64,000 bases of DNA from assembly GCA_002746305.1 (NCBI GenBank), contig NVWV01000013.1:1-64000 (forward strand), read 5' to 3'. The notes beneath the pieces were generated by a model. That model made no database searches, had not been told where the DNA came from, and saw only the letters and a program-made list of their open reading frames with translations. Position numbers and translations under genes: made by a program. This DNA is from Bacteroidota bacterium (GTDB lineage Bacteria > Bacteroidota > Bacteroidia > NS11-12g > UBA9320). Position 1 is the stretch's first letter. The number at the start of each line of letters is the position of its first letter. This document shows, piece by piece, positions 53,816-61,257 of the stretch.

Positions 53816-55159
53816 AAAAATTATCAAGCAACTTATAAAAATAACGAATCCTATCAACAGTAATATAAGTGTATAAGGCAAAATATCTTTGGCTTTTAAT
53901 CCAGTAATACTTAGCAAAGGTAATGCCCAGAAAGGTTGGAGCATATTGGTCAATTGATCACCATAGGCAAGGGCAAGTATCATTTTGTTAAGAGGAACAT
54001 TAAGCTTGGTCGCAGCTTCTAATATGATAGGGCCTTGGATAGCCCATTGACCACCACCACTAGGGACAAATATATTGACTAACCCAGCACTAAAGAAGGT
54101 GAAAATTGGCAGTGTACTTGGTGTAGAAATGTTTATAAACCAGTTAGAAATGAGTTCTATTAAACCACCACTTTGCATTAAGGCTAATATCCCAAAGTAC
54201 AAGGGGAATTGGATTAGAATACCTGAGGAACCTCTAATTGCTTGGTCTACTGCTTTTAAAAATGAATGGAAGTTCTGATGCAGTAAAAGGCAGAATGCTA
54301 ACATGGTAAAATTAATGAAATTGGGAGTGATAAAGCCAAGAGAAGCCCCTGAGTAGCTTAAGCCAATGTAAAAGGAAAGACCTATTAGAATTAGCCCAAT
54401 TCCTTTACTTAGAATCATTAAATGGTCAATACGCTCTGCTCCTTTTAACTCTTGCTTTACTCCTTCGGGTGGTGGAGTGATTGTCAGATTTGGGATGGTG
54501 GATTGGGTAGATTTTCCAAGTCTGTAAAATACAAAAGGGACGATAACTATAAGTAAACCAAAGGCCACCATATTCATTAAACTGAATACCGTATCGCTAT
54601 AATATATAGCATCTGGAAGTGACGCATTCATAGAAATACTTCTTAAGTGGCCTTGTTCTGCGACCTTGGCAAGAGCTGAACCCGATAGTCCCCCGTGCCA
54701 AACCATGAGTCCAACGTATCCTGCAGCACCAATTAATGGATAATTGAGAGGTATTTCCTTTTTTGAAAAACTTTCACCCAGCTTTCGAGCTATGATTGCA
54801 CCAAATATTAATCCCAGTCCCCAATTGACGAATGCCACTAAAATGGTAGCGAATGTGACTAAAGCTGCTGCTTGTGCTGTAGTTTTAATTGGTTCTATAA
54901 GGAATGAGATACTCCTGTCAAAAAAACTACTTAGTGCTAAAGTGTGTCCCAATACAAGCATTAGCATCATTTGAAATGCAAATGCAAGGAGATCATTCTT
55001 CCATAATCCCGTTTGCCAATCAATAAGGAGAGTAGGGACACTTTTATCAGAGACTAGAATTGCCAGTAAAAATGTAAGTAAGGTTAGAAGAACTGCAATG
55101 CTAAATGGAGAGGGCAGGAGCCTTCTAAACCAATCTGCATATTTTTGAGTAAAACTCAT
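53813..55159 (-). CDS. atoE: Short-chain fatty acid transporter, AtoE family
   Basis: A 448-residue inner-membrane protein with about eleven helices. The family landmarks VLGHTLALSSFF, FVNWGLGLIFGAIIARKLG, WHGGLSGSALAKVAE, IFVPSGGGQWAIQGPI and LALAYGDQLTNMLQPFWALPLL are all present. AtoE takes up short-chain fatty acids such as acetoacetate or butyrate. No ketone-body catabolic gene is next to it. Its start overlaps the end of the preceding gene by four bases. Confidence 0.93.
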   Translation of the reverse strand: MSFTQKYADWFRRLLPSPFSIAVLLTLLTFLLAILVSDKSVPTLLIDWQTGLWKNDLLAFAFQMMLMLVLGHTLALSSFFDRSISFLIEPIKTTAQAAALVTFATILVAFVNWGLGLIFGAIIARKLGESFSKKEIPLNYPLIGAAGYVGLMVWHGGLSGSALAKVAEQGHLRSISMNASLPDAIYYSDTVFSLMNMVAFGLLIVIVPFVFYRLGKSTQSTIPNLTITPPPEGVKQELKGAERIDHLMILSKGIGLILIGLSFYIGLSYSGASLGFITPNFINFTMLAFCLLLHQNFHSFLKAVDQAIRGSSGILIQFPLYFGILALMQSGGLIELISNWFINISTPSTLPIFTFFSAGLVNIFVPSGGGQWAIQGPIILEAATKLNVPLNKMILALAYGDQLTNMLQPFWALPLLSITGLKAKDILPYTLILLLIGFVIFISCLIIF

Positions 55160-55596
55160 AGATAACTTACTAATTCTTCCAAGTACTTGGAATCTATTTT
55201 GTCAAATGAGTTAAACGAGTCACTATCAATATCCAGTACCGCAAAGACTTCACCATCCCTAAAGCACGGTACTACTATTTCAGAATTAGTAGCTGAACTA
55301 CATGCTATATGTCCTGGAAACTGATGTACATCTGCGACTACCTGAGTTTGTTTACTTGCCCACGCTGTTCCGCAAACACCATCGCCATATTCTATAACAG
55401 TACATGCAATAGGACCATTGAATGGCCCAAGAACTAAGCTGTTATGCACTACTCTATAAAATCCAACCCAATGGTTTGGAATACTATCCATAATTAGTCG
55501 TGATATGTTGGCCATATTTGCTATATCATCCACATTTGTGTCAATTAGAGCTTTAGCAAGAGACAATAGTTCCTGATATTTTAATTCTTTATTCAA
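55156..55596 (-). CDS. Free methionine-R-sulfoxide reductase (GAF domain)
   Basis: A 146-residue single-GAF protein. The three cysteines of the fRMsr family are in place: C65 (GPIACTVIEYGDGVCGTAWA), C75 in the same stretch and C99 (QFPGHIACSSATNSEIVVP). It reduces the R isomer of free methionine sulfoxide, a repair and antioxidant reaction in the cytoplasm. TTG start, five bases after a near-consensus TATTATTG box. First gene of the fRMsr-atoE-miaE-K+ channel operon. Confidence 0.93.
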   Translation of the reverse strand: MNKELKYQELLSLAKALIDTNVDDIANMANISRLIMDSIPNHWVGFYRVVHNSLVLGPFNGPIACTVIEYGDGVCGTAWASKQTQVVADVHQFPGHIACSSATNSEIVVPCFRDGEVFAVLDIDSDSFNSFDKIDSKYLEELVSYL

Positions 55597-55601
55597 GATT
55601 A

Positions 55602-55609
55602 CAATAATA
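55602..55609 (-). promoter_or_regulatory. -7 box variant TATTATTG of the fRMsr operon
   Basis: One mismatch to TAnnTTTG; ends five bases before the TTG at 55596. Confidence 0.4.
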
Positions 55610-55646
55610 TTACTCCGCTAATATACGTTCAGATAAACGATGCCAT

Positions 55647-55654
55647 TAATTTTG
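55647..55654 (+). promoter_or_regulatory. -7 box TAATTTTG of the orphan small transcript
   Basis: Exact TAnnTTTG match, 15 bases before the ATG of the 28-codon ORF. Confidence 0.6.
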
Positions 55655-55669
55655 TGACATTAAGCTACA

Positions 55670-55756
55670 ATGAAGTCCAGTCATTTAAAAATATTACTAA
55701 TAGTACTTGTCATAAACACTATGTTTCTCATAGGTTTAATGCTTTACTTCAAATAA
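55670..55756 (+). CDS. 28-residue single-helix membrane peptide
   Basis: ATG to TAA, 28 codons. After MKSSHLK comes a continuous hydrophobic helix (ILLIVLVINTMFLIGLML) and the ending YFK, the plan of small inner-membrane peptides. Both neighbours are on the other strand, yet a promoter box lies 15 bases upstream and a strong terminator 38 bases downstream in the same direction. The unit therefore looks like its own short gene of about 160-170 bases of RNA. It may be a small regulatory membrane protein, a toxin-like peptide, or an sRNA with a chance ORF. Confidence 0.6.
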   Translation: MKSSHLKILLIVLVINTMFLIGLMLYFK

Positions 55757-55793
55757 GAGTTCCTTAATTATTTAGGTTAGGTTAATTAAGGCT

Positions 55794-55821
55794 AGATGTG
55801 TAATCGTAAGATTGCACATCT
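55794..55821 (+). terminator. Terminator of the orphan small transcript
   Basis: A 12-bp stem with one wobble (55794-55805 with 55810-55821), GTAA loop, then a T-run on the + strand only. On the minus strand no T-run follows, so it is oriented to end the small + transcript and not the convergent amylase gene. Confidence 0.85.
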
Positions 55822-55825
55822 TTTT

Positions 55826-57226
55826 TTATATCTTTTTTAGAATGATGTAGCCCCAGGCTTCCAGTATTCCTCCGTCCTGTAGGCTGTCTGATTGAACAAT
55901 ATCGTAACCGTTTACCAGCCCAATATCATGCCCTATTACTTGCCAATTGTTTTTTGAAAGATTGATAATGATACGGTATTCATTCTTAATCCCTCTATTG
56001 ATTATCAAGAAGTCCTTGTTTTCGTATTCTTCATCAAATGATATTGGAGCATCCACGGCAAAGGACGAATCTGCTTTTAACTCGTTTAATCTTTGGTAGA
56101 AACTAAAATAGTCTGAAGCTTTCTCGGCATCCCAGTTGACCTCATCTTTACCAAAGAAACTGAGTCTATGATTTAATCCAGCTTCTTGACCTGAGTAAAT
56201 AAGAGGCATGCCTCGTAAAGAATAACTTAGCACTGCCATTGCTTTCCAAGACTCAGCCATCCGTTCTTCTATTGTTCCATTCCAGCTATTTTCATCATGG
56301 TTTGTAATAAAATTCATAGGAAAAGCCTTTGTGCCGTTAATACTGTCTTTTGTATTCATTACCTCAATCACTTTTGCAGGAGATTCAGTTCCTTTGTATA
56401 TTTCATTCATTATGTGATGCATTTCCCATCCATAATAAGCATCAAAAGCACTTTGAAACTGATCCGGTTTATGTGTTTCGCTTTCGGCAAGCATAAATAT
56501 AGGTTTTACACTGTCTAGAGCCACTCTTGCTTCATTCCAGAAATTAGTTGGAACCTCCATGGCCACATCACATCTGAAACCGTCTAAATCGCATTCCTCA
56601 ATCCAAAATTTCATGCTGGCAATCATCTCTGTTCGCATTTCTTTGCTGTCATAGTTTAGGTCTGCTACATCCGTCCAACCCCAGGACTTTCCATCTTCAC
56701 CAATAGGGTCTGTAATTCTATTGGTACTATCATGAGTATACCATTCAGGGTTGTTGACTACCCACTCATTATCCCAAGCCGTATGATTACCAACCCAGTC
56801 TAGAATAACTTTGATATCCATTTCGTGACATTTTTTTATGATTCGTTTGAAGTCAGCAACTTCTCCATATTTTGGATTTACAGCTTTGTAGTCAGAGATG
56901 GAGTAGGGGCTACCCCAGTATTTATCATAATCGGGATTTTCTAAATCTTGAACGAATGTGTCTCCCACAGCCTTTCTATTCTTTTTACCAATAGGTTGTA
57001 TAGGCATAAACCAAAGGATGTCAACTCCGAGCTCCTTTAACTTAGGTAGTCGTTGTTCAAAGGCTGCAAACGTTCCTTCTGGAGTGTATTGACGTACATT
57101 TACTTCGTAGATTGTGGCATTTTTAACCCATTCACTGGGAGGGACATCAACTATTACAGAAGTAGTTTCTTGAGGAACTTGGTTACAAGCTGTTAGAATC
57201 AGTGCTAGGTAAAGATATTTTTTCAT
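55826..57226 (-). CDS. GH13 alpha-amylase-family lipoprotein
   Basis: Start at ATG 57226 (MKKYLYLALILTAC, lipobox); the frame could extend nine codons further. The 466-residue enzyme has the GH13 barrel with catalytic Asp in LDGFRCDVAMEV (about 218), Glu in FMLAESETHK (about 246) and the third Asp in FITNHDENSW (about 310). It should hydrolyse alpha-1,4 glucans at the cell surface or in the periplasm, feeding the neighbouring phosphorylase. The first 44 bases overlap the end of the upstream GT87-like gene. Confidence 0.92.
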   Translation of the reverse strand: MKKYLYLALILTACNQVPQETTSVIVDVPPSEWVKNATIYEVNVRQYTPEGTFAAFEQRLPKLKELGVDILWFMPIQPIGKKNRKAVGDTFVQDLENPDYDKYWGSPYSISDYKAVNPKYGEVADFKRIIKKCHEMDIKVILDWVGNHTAWDNEWVVNNPEWYTHDSTNRITDPIGEDGKSWGWTDVADLNYDSKEMRTEMIASMKFWIEECDLDGFRCDVAMEVPTNFWNEARVALDSVKPIFMLAESETHKPDQFQSAFDAYYGWEMHHIMNEIYKGTESPAKVIEVMNTKDSINGTKAFPMNFITNHDENSWNGTIEERMAESWKAMAVLSYSLRGMPLIYSGQEAGLNHRLSFFGKDEVNWDAEKASDYFSFYQRLNELKADSSFAVDAPISFDEEYENKDFLIINRGIKNEYRIIINLSKNNWQVIGHDIGLVNGYDIVQSDSLQDGGILEAWGYIILKKI

Positions 57227-58430
57227 TTTGAATATGTAAAAAGTGTGTTGCAAATAAGGAGATTATTAGTGATGATAAAGTAATAATACCAATGGACTCT
57301 GAATAGTCGGACCATCTGTTTCCAATGAATAATTCAGAGGTAAAAGTTATGAATAGAAAAGGAATAATAAACCACTTTTTAAGATGAGATTCTTGGAACT
57401 TAAAGTACAGTAGAATGCAAACTGGAACCAAAAATACAAAGTAGCATTTCCATGCGAGTGGAGAGAAAATGGGAATAAACGATAATACAATTAGCCATTG
57501 AGTTGCTAATGCATTTTTTGAATCTTTGTATTTATAGAAAACATAGGCTACCCAAATACCAATTATTCCTATAATACTTAATGTAATTAGCTTGGTGTGG
57601 CTCACAGTGAAGCTAAATATATTAAAGTACCAATTGTTAAATCGAGAGGTTTCGGAGAACAAACCACAGACTAAACTCCATAAAGATTGATTTAGGTGAG
57701 TGCATTGTAATCCATTTGAAACCTGTTTGGTGTACCATTCGAGATATAGACTGTCGCTACCCGCTCCAAAATACATAGTTACGATTAAATGGGTAAGAGC
57801 TAGTCCAAAAAGAGTATATGCTAAAGTTCTAAACTCTTTTTTGAACAGCAGGAATGGTAGTAGAATAATTGGATATACCTTAGTGCTTATTACAAGAGCC
57901 AGTAATAATCCTGCCCATAAATGTTGTTTTTTAAGGGTTAATATTAATGACACAATGCAAATTGCCATGATGCTCATATTAACCTGAAGGTTACTTACCT
58001 CTTCAATGAAAATTCTAAAGTTGAGTAGAAATGGAACGAGAAATAAAGGGTTGGTAAGTGCCACTTCTCTTAAAATTTTTGATTTTAATTTGAGAACAAG
58101 TTTCTTTTGAAAGAAGTGACGAAGTACCCATTTAAATATGTACCAGTATGTTATGCAAATACCAAGAAGCCAAACAAGTCGTAACCCAATGAAGGAAATA
58201 CTGTTAAGTCCGTGTAATGGAATTGCAGTAATACTCATAAAAGGTGGCCAGGTATTGCGATGGGCATCATATATATGAGAGTGAGTCCATGCTAGTTTAC
58301 CCGCTTCAATGTAGCCTCCAAAATCACCTTCTCTAAAGATGTCTCTTGCTATTTCCAGGCACAGGAAAGCAGTCAATGCTAAGATTACAAAGACGGAGAT
58401 TTGATAATGATATTTATTCCAAAGCTTCAA
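57183..58430 (-). CDS. GT87-like (DUF2029) polytopic membrane glycosyltransferase
   Basis: A 415-residue protein with about ten membrane helices. The first loop DIFREGDFGGYIEAGKLAWTHSHIYDAHRNTWPPFMSI carries the acidic and FxxY-type features of GT87 mannosyltransferase-like enzymes, which use polyprenyl-phosphate sugars at the inner membrane. TTG start, directly after the stop of the GxxExxY gene. Its place inside a maltose gene group may be incidental. Confidence 0.75.
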   Translation of the reverse strand: MKLWNKYHYQISVFVILALTAFLCLEIARDIFREGDFGGYIEAGKLAWTHSHIYDAHRNTWPPFMSITAIPLHGLNSISFIGLRLVWLLGICITYWYIFKWVLRHFFQKKLVLKLKSKILREVALTNPLFLVPFLLNFRIFIEEVSNLQVNMSIMAICIVSLILTLKKQHLWAGLLLALVISTKVYPIILLPFLLFKKEFRTLAYTLFGLALTHLIVTMYFGAGSDSLYLEWYTKQVSNGLQCTHLNQSLWSLVCGLFSETSRFNNWYFNIFSFTVSHTKLITLSIIGIIGIWVAYVFYKYKDSKNALATQWLIVLSFIPIFSPLAWKCYFVFLVPVCILLYFKFQESHLKKWFIIPFLFITFTSELFIGNRWSDYSESIGIITLSSLIISLFATHFLHIQNEKISLPSTDSNSL

Positions 58431-58811
58431 TTAAGTTGTATTAATTATTCGAGTAATTCCATCCTTGAGAAGCACCTCATTAAAATTAAGTAACAAACCG
58501 AGTTGAACTTCAGCCAATTTGCAATATGTCAATGTTTGTGCAGTGTGTATAGGGTGCAGTAAGCCAACTGCTTTAACTTCAATAATAACTAAGTCTTCGA
58601 CCAAAAGATCAATTCTATATGAGCAATCAATATCCTTTCCTTTATACAAGACAGGTAAAGGAACTTCTCTTTCTACTGCTAACCCTTGTTCCCTCAATTC
58701 GAATTCGAGACATTTAACATATGCTGATTCCAATAAACCAGGGCCCAGTTCTCTATGAACTTCAATTGCAGCACCAATTATTTGCTTGGATATTCTATTT
58801 TCTTCGTGCAT
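58431..58811 (-). CDS. GxxExxY protein (PD-(D/E)XK nuclease-like)
   Basis: A 126-residue protein (ATG at 58811; an in-frame ATG at 58826 would add five residues). It has the name-giving motif GPGLLESAY and the nuclease-like core YRIDLLVEDLVIIEVKAVG (D...ExK). Family function is unproven. It splits the maltose gene group and is preceded by a 17-bp inverted repeat, which suggests later insertion. The stop codon directly abuts the next start. Confidence 0.9.
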   Translation of the reverse strand: MHEENRISKQIIGAAIEVHRELGPGLLESAYVKCLEFELREQGLAVEREVPLPVLYKGKDIDCSYRIDLLVEDLVIIEVKAVGLLHPIHTAQTLTYCKLAEVQLGLLLNFNEVLLKDGITRIINTT

Positions 58812-58831
58812 ATGTTTTTTTCTCATTATCT

Positions 58832-58914
58832 ACCACAAAGAGACAAAGCTCACAAAGTCATCCTGATGAATTATGGTAAGTACAGTTACTTGGGGCTCTT
58901 TGTTTCTTTGTGGT
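58832..58914. repeat. Inverted repeat upstream of the GxxExxY gene
   Basis: Arms accacaaagagacaaag (58832-58848) and ctttgtttctttgtggt (58898-58914) are complementary over 17 bases with one mismatch, separated by 49 bases. The element fills the gap between the GH13 gene stop and the GxxExxY start. It may be a mobile-element end, a transcript hairpin or part of a mini-element that travels with the gene. Confidence 0.7.
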
Positions 58915-58920
58915 TTAAAT

Positions 58921-61188
58921 CTATTTATTCGAGATAGTTATTTCGTAAGACCAATTTTCCAATTCAATATTTTGGCTCGAACCATTTATTTGTTTTTTGG
59001 TTAATATTACCTCAACTATATTATCAAAATACTGCCTTTTATAGACAATAAGATTTTCCGTTATCGCTACAATCTTAAAATCTCCATATAGCAAGGCCAT
59101 GTTACTGTTTCTAGTCTTAATCAGGTTGGCTATTTCTTTTTGTAAATCTGCTTCATGTTTCTTGAGGTTATTAAAACGCATCATTCTTCTGTTATCAGGA
59201 TCACCAGCACCAGCCATCCCAATTTCATCACCATAATAAATGATAGGTATTCCTGGAATGGTCATATTGAAGGCGTTGAACATAGCCATTTTTTGGTAGG
59301 CGATACTATCTGTTACTTCAATATCCTGTTTCCACCCAATTCGTTTATATTCCATCCAGGGTGTATCAAAACTAAGTGTACCATCTGCAAAACTCATAAA
59401 GCGAGGTTTGTCTTGATTTCCAGTGATATTACCCATTAAGTGGTGATAACCATACGTACTTAAACTTGCTTCCAATGCGTCACCTAATCGTGTCATGCTT
59501 TCATCGTCATTAGCAAAAACAGGGAGAGCATTATCGTACATATTGAAATCAAACTGGGCATCCAACATCCCACTTCCGATGTAGCTGTTAATTAAATCAT
59601 GACTGCCATAGGTTTCACCAATTTGATAAATGTATTTCCCCTTCTTTTGACTAACCATTTTTACTTTTTTATTCAAAGTACGCCAGAAATTTTCTGGGAT
59701 ATGCTTGGTGGCATCGTGTCGGAAACCATCAAAGTCATATTCTGTAATCCAATGCATGGCAGAATCAACCATAAAATCGGTTACTTCCTGTTTCTCCAAG
59801 TCTAAGGTAGGTAAGAAGGTGTCAAACCATGTAGTTAAACGCTGTTCGTCCCAGAGTTCTGTGTTCATTCTTCCATCAGGCAGATATAGTGGTGTGACCC
59901 AATCTTTATGGTCTTGGTAAACGGCATGCTGTTCATGTACATGATTAGCAACATAATCCAACAGCACACTAAGTCCATTGTGATGAGCTACGTTCAACAT
60001 TTCTTTGACATCTTCTGATGAACCAAGTCGAAAGTCAACCGTAGTACTAGTAATTGGCCAATATCCGTGATATCCACTAAATTTTGTATCTGGATCATTG
60101 AACTGTCCCCAAGCATCTGTTGGGTTTTGGGTAATTGGAGAAATCCATATTGTGTTAATTCCCAAGTCCTTAAAATAGCCTTCTTGTATCTTTTGAGTGA
60201 TCCCTTTTATGTCTCCTCCATAGTATTGAGCTTTTTGCAGAATAGCAGGGTCTAGTACAGGTTGATCGTTTGATGTGTCTCCATTTACAAAACGGTCTAC
60301 CATCATAAAATACATAATACTGCTGTGCCAATCATTGTTATTTAGTTTGCTTGGATCAGTAATAACTTTTCCTTTAGCAAGAGGGATAAGTAAGTCATTG
60401 CTTGCAGCAAGTTGATTATACCCAAATACTCGGATGTGGGAGCGAGGCTCATACTTGGCAAATGGAGGAATGAGTAGTTTGAATTTATTCCCTTCCTTTT
60501 TTACTTCTATTCTAAAGTTATTCCAGTAGGCATAGACACCATCGGTTTTCTCTGAGGAAATGATTACTTCTTTTTTATCGAATGAATCCGTAGTAATACT
60601 TGGTAATTTATCCTTACTGGGTCCTTTTACTTCCACTAGATTATTAAAACCGCCCATTCCATTGCTTACTTTAGGTGCTCCTGGATCATCTATCTCCTTG
60701 CCATCGGCAACAAGTTTATACTGGTATTTTCCCGGTTTAAGATTTAAATCTATATGCCACAAACCGGAGGGGTTCATAGAAACCAACGTCCAGTTATTGA
60801 ATTCTCCTTTAACAAAAACTTCTTTTGCACTGCCCATATATTCAAAAGTTATTGAAGTTTTTATAGTCTTCTGCCCCTTAACCAGAAATGAGTATGGGAT
60901 TCCTTCAATGTAGATCGTTAAATTGCTGATGGGTTTTGCATTTTTACCAGAAACAATGAAAATAAAATCATCTAAGGTGTTTATCTGTAATTCAGAGTCA
61001 TCACTAACTATGGAGTCAATGACCACAAGACTTGTAAAGTAGTCCGACAGGATGATCCGTGTAGTATCACTAGTAAGTTGAATGGGACTTGCTAGACCAT
61101 ATATTTTCGAGTCTTTGTATGTAGTATTCGTGTCACCACAACTAGCAAGTAGTATTAATGACATGAATGTATATAGGATATTTTTCAT
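58921..61188 (-). CDS. GH13 neopullulanase/cyclomaltodextrinase-like lipoprotein with CBM48-like domain
   Basis: Start at ATG 61188, which opens a lipoprotein signal (MKNILYTFMSLILLASC); ten extra codons upstream are rejected. Of 755 residues, about 120-210 form a glycogen-binding-like domain (FEYMGSAKEVFVKGEFNNW, GKYQYKLVADGKEIDDPG). The GH13 catalytic domain follows from about 300 (MYFMMVDRFVNGDTSN) with Asp in YDFDGFRHDATKH (about 490), Glu in IYQIGETYGS (about 523) and Asp in ITGNQDKPRF (about 592). It probably cuts starch or pullulan fragments to maltose and glucose outside the inner membrane. Confidence 0.92.
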   Translation of the reverse strand: MKNILYTFMSLILLASCGDTNTTYKDSKIYGLASPIQLTSDTTRIILSDYFTSLVVIDSIVSDDSELQINTLDDFIFIVSGKNAKPISNLTIYIEGIPYSFLVKGQKTIKTSITFEYMGSAKEVFVKGEFNNWTLVSMNPSGLWHIDLNLKPGKYQYKLVADGKEIDDPGAPKVSNGMGGFNNLVEVKGPSKDKLPSITTDSFDKKEVIISSEKTDGVYAYWNNFRIEVKKEGNKFKLLIPPFAKYEPRSHIRVFGYNQLAASNDLLIPLAKGKVITDPSKLNNNDWHSSIMYFMMVDRFVNGDTSNDQPVLDPAILQKAQYYGGDIKGITQKIQEGYFKDLGINTIWISPITQNPTDAWGQFNDPDTKFSGYHGYWPITSTTVDFRLGSSEDVKEMLNVAHHNGLSVLLDYVANHVHEQHAVYQDHKDWVTPLYLPDGRMNTELWDEQRLTTWFDTFLPTLDLEKQEVTDFMVDSAMHWITEYDFDGFRHDATKHIPENFWRTLNKKVKMVSQKKGKYIYQIGETYGSHDLINSYIGSGMLDAQFDFNMYDNALPVFANDDESMTRLGDALEASLSTYGYHHLMGNITGNQDKPRFMSFADGTLSFDTPWMEYKRIGWKQDIEVTDSIAYQKMAMFNAFNMTIPGIPIIYYGDEIGMAGAGDPDNRRMMRFNNLKKHEADLQKEIANLIKTRNSNMALLYGDFKIVAITENLIVYKRQYFDNIVEVILTKKQINGSSQNIELENWSYEITISNK

Positions 61189-61257
61189 TCTTTTTATTTT
61201 ATGCCTGATTCGCATCATAATAACTCAGCAACTGAGTCAATAGATGAGACAACAGGT

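Noticed and set aside
58755..58937. 60-residue ORF on the + strand
   Set aside because: It is antisense to the GxxExxY start and runs through the inverted repeat; no family or promoter supports it.
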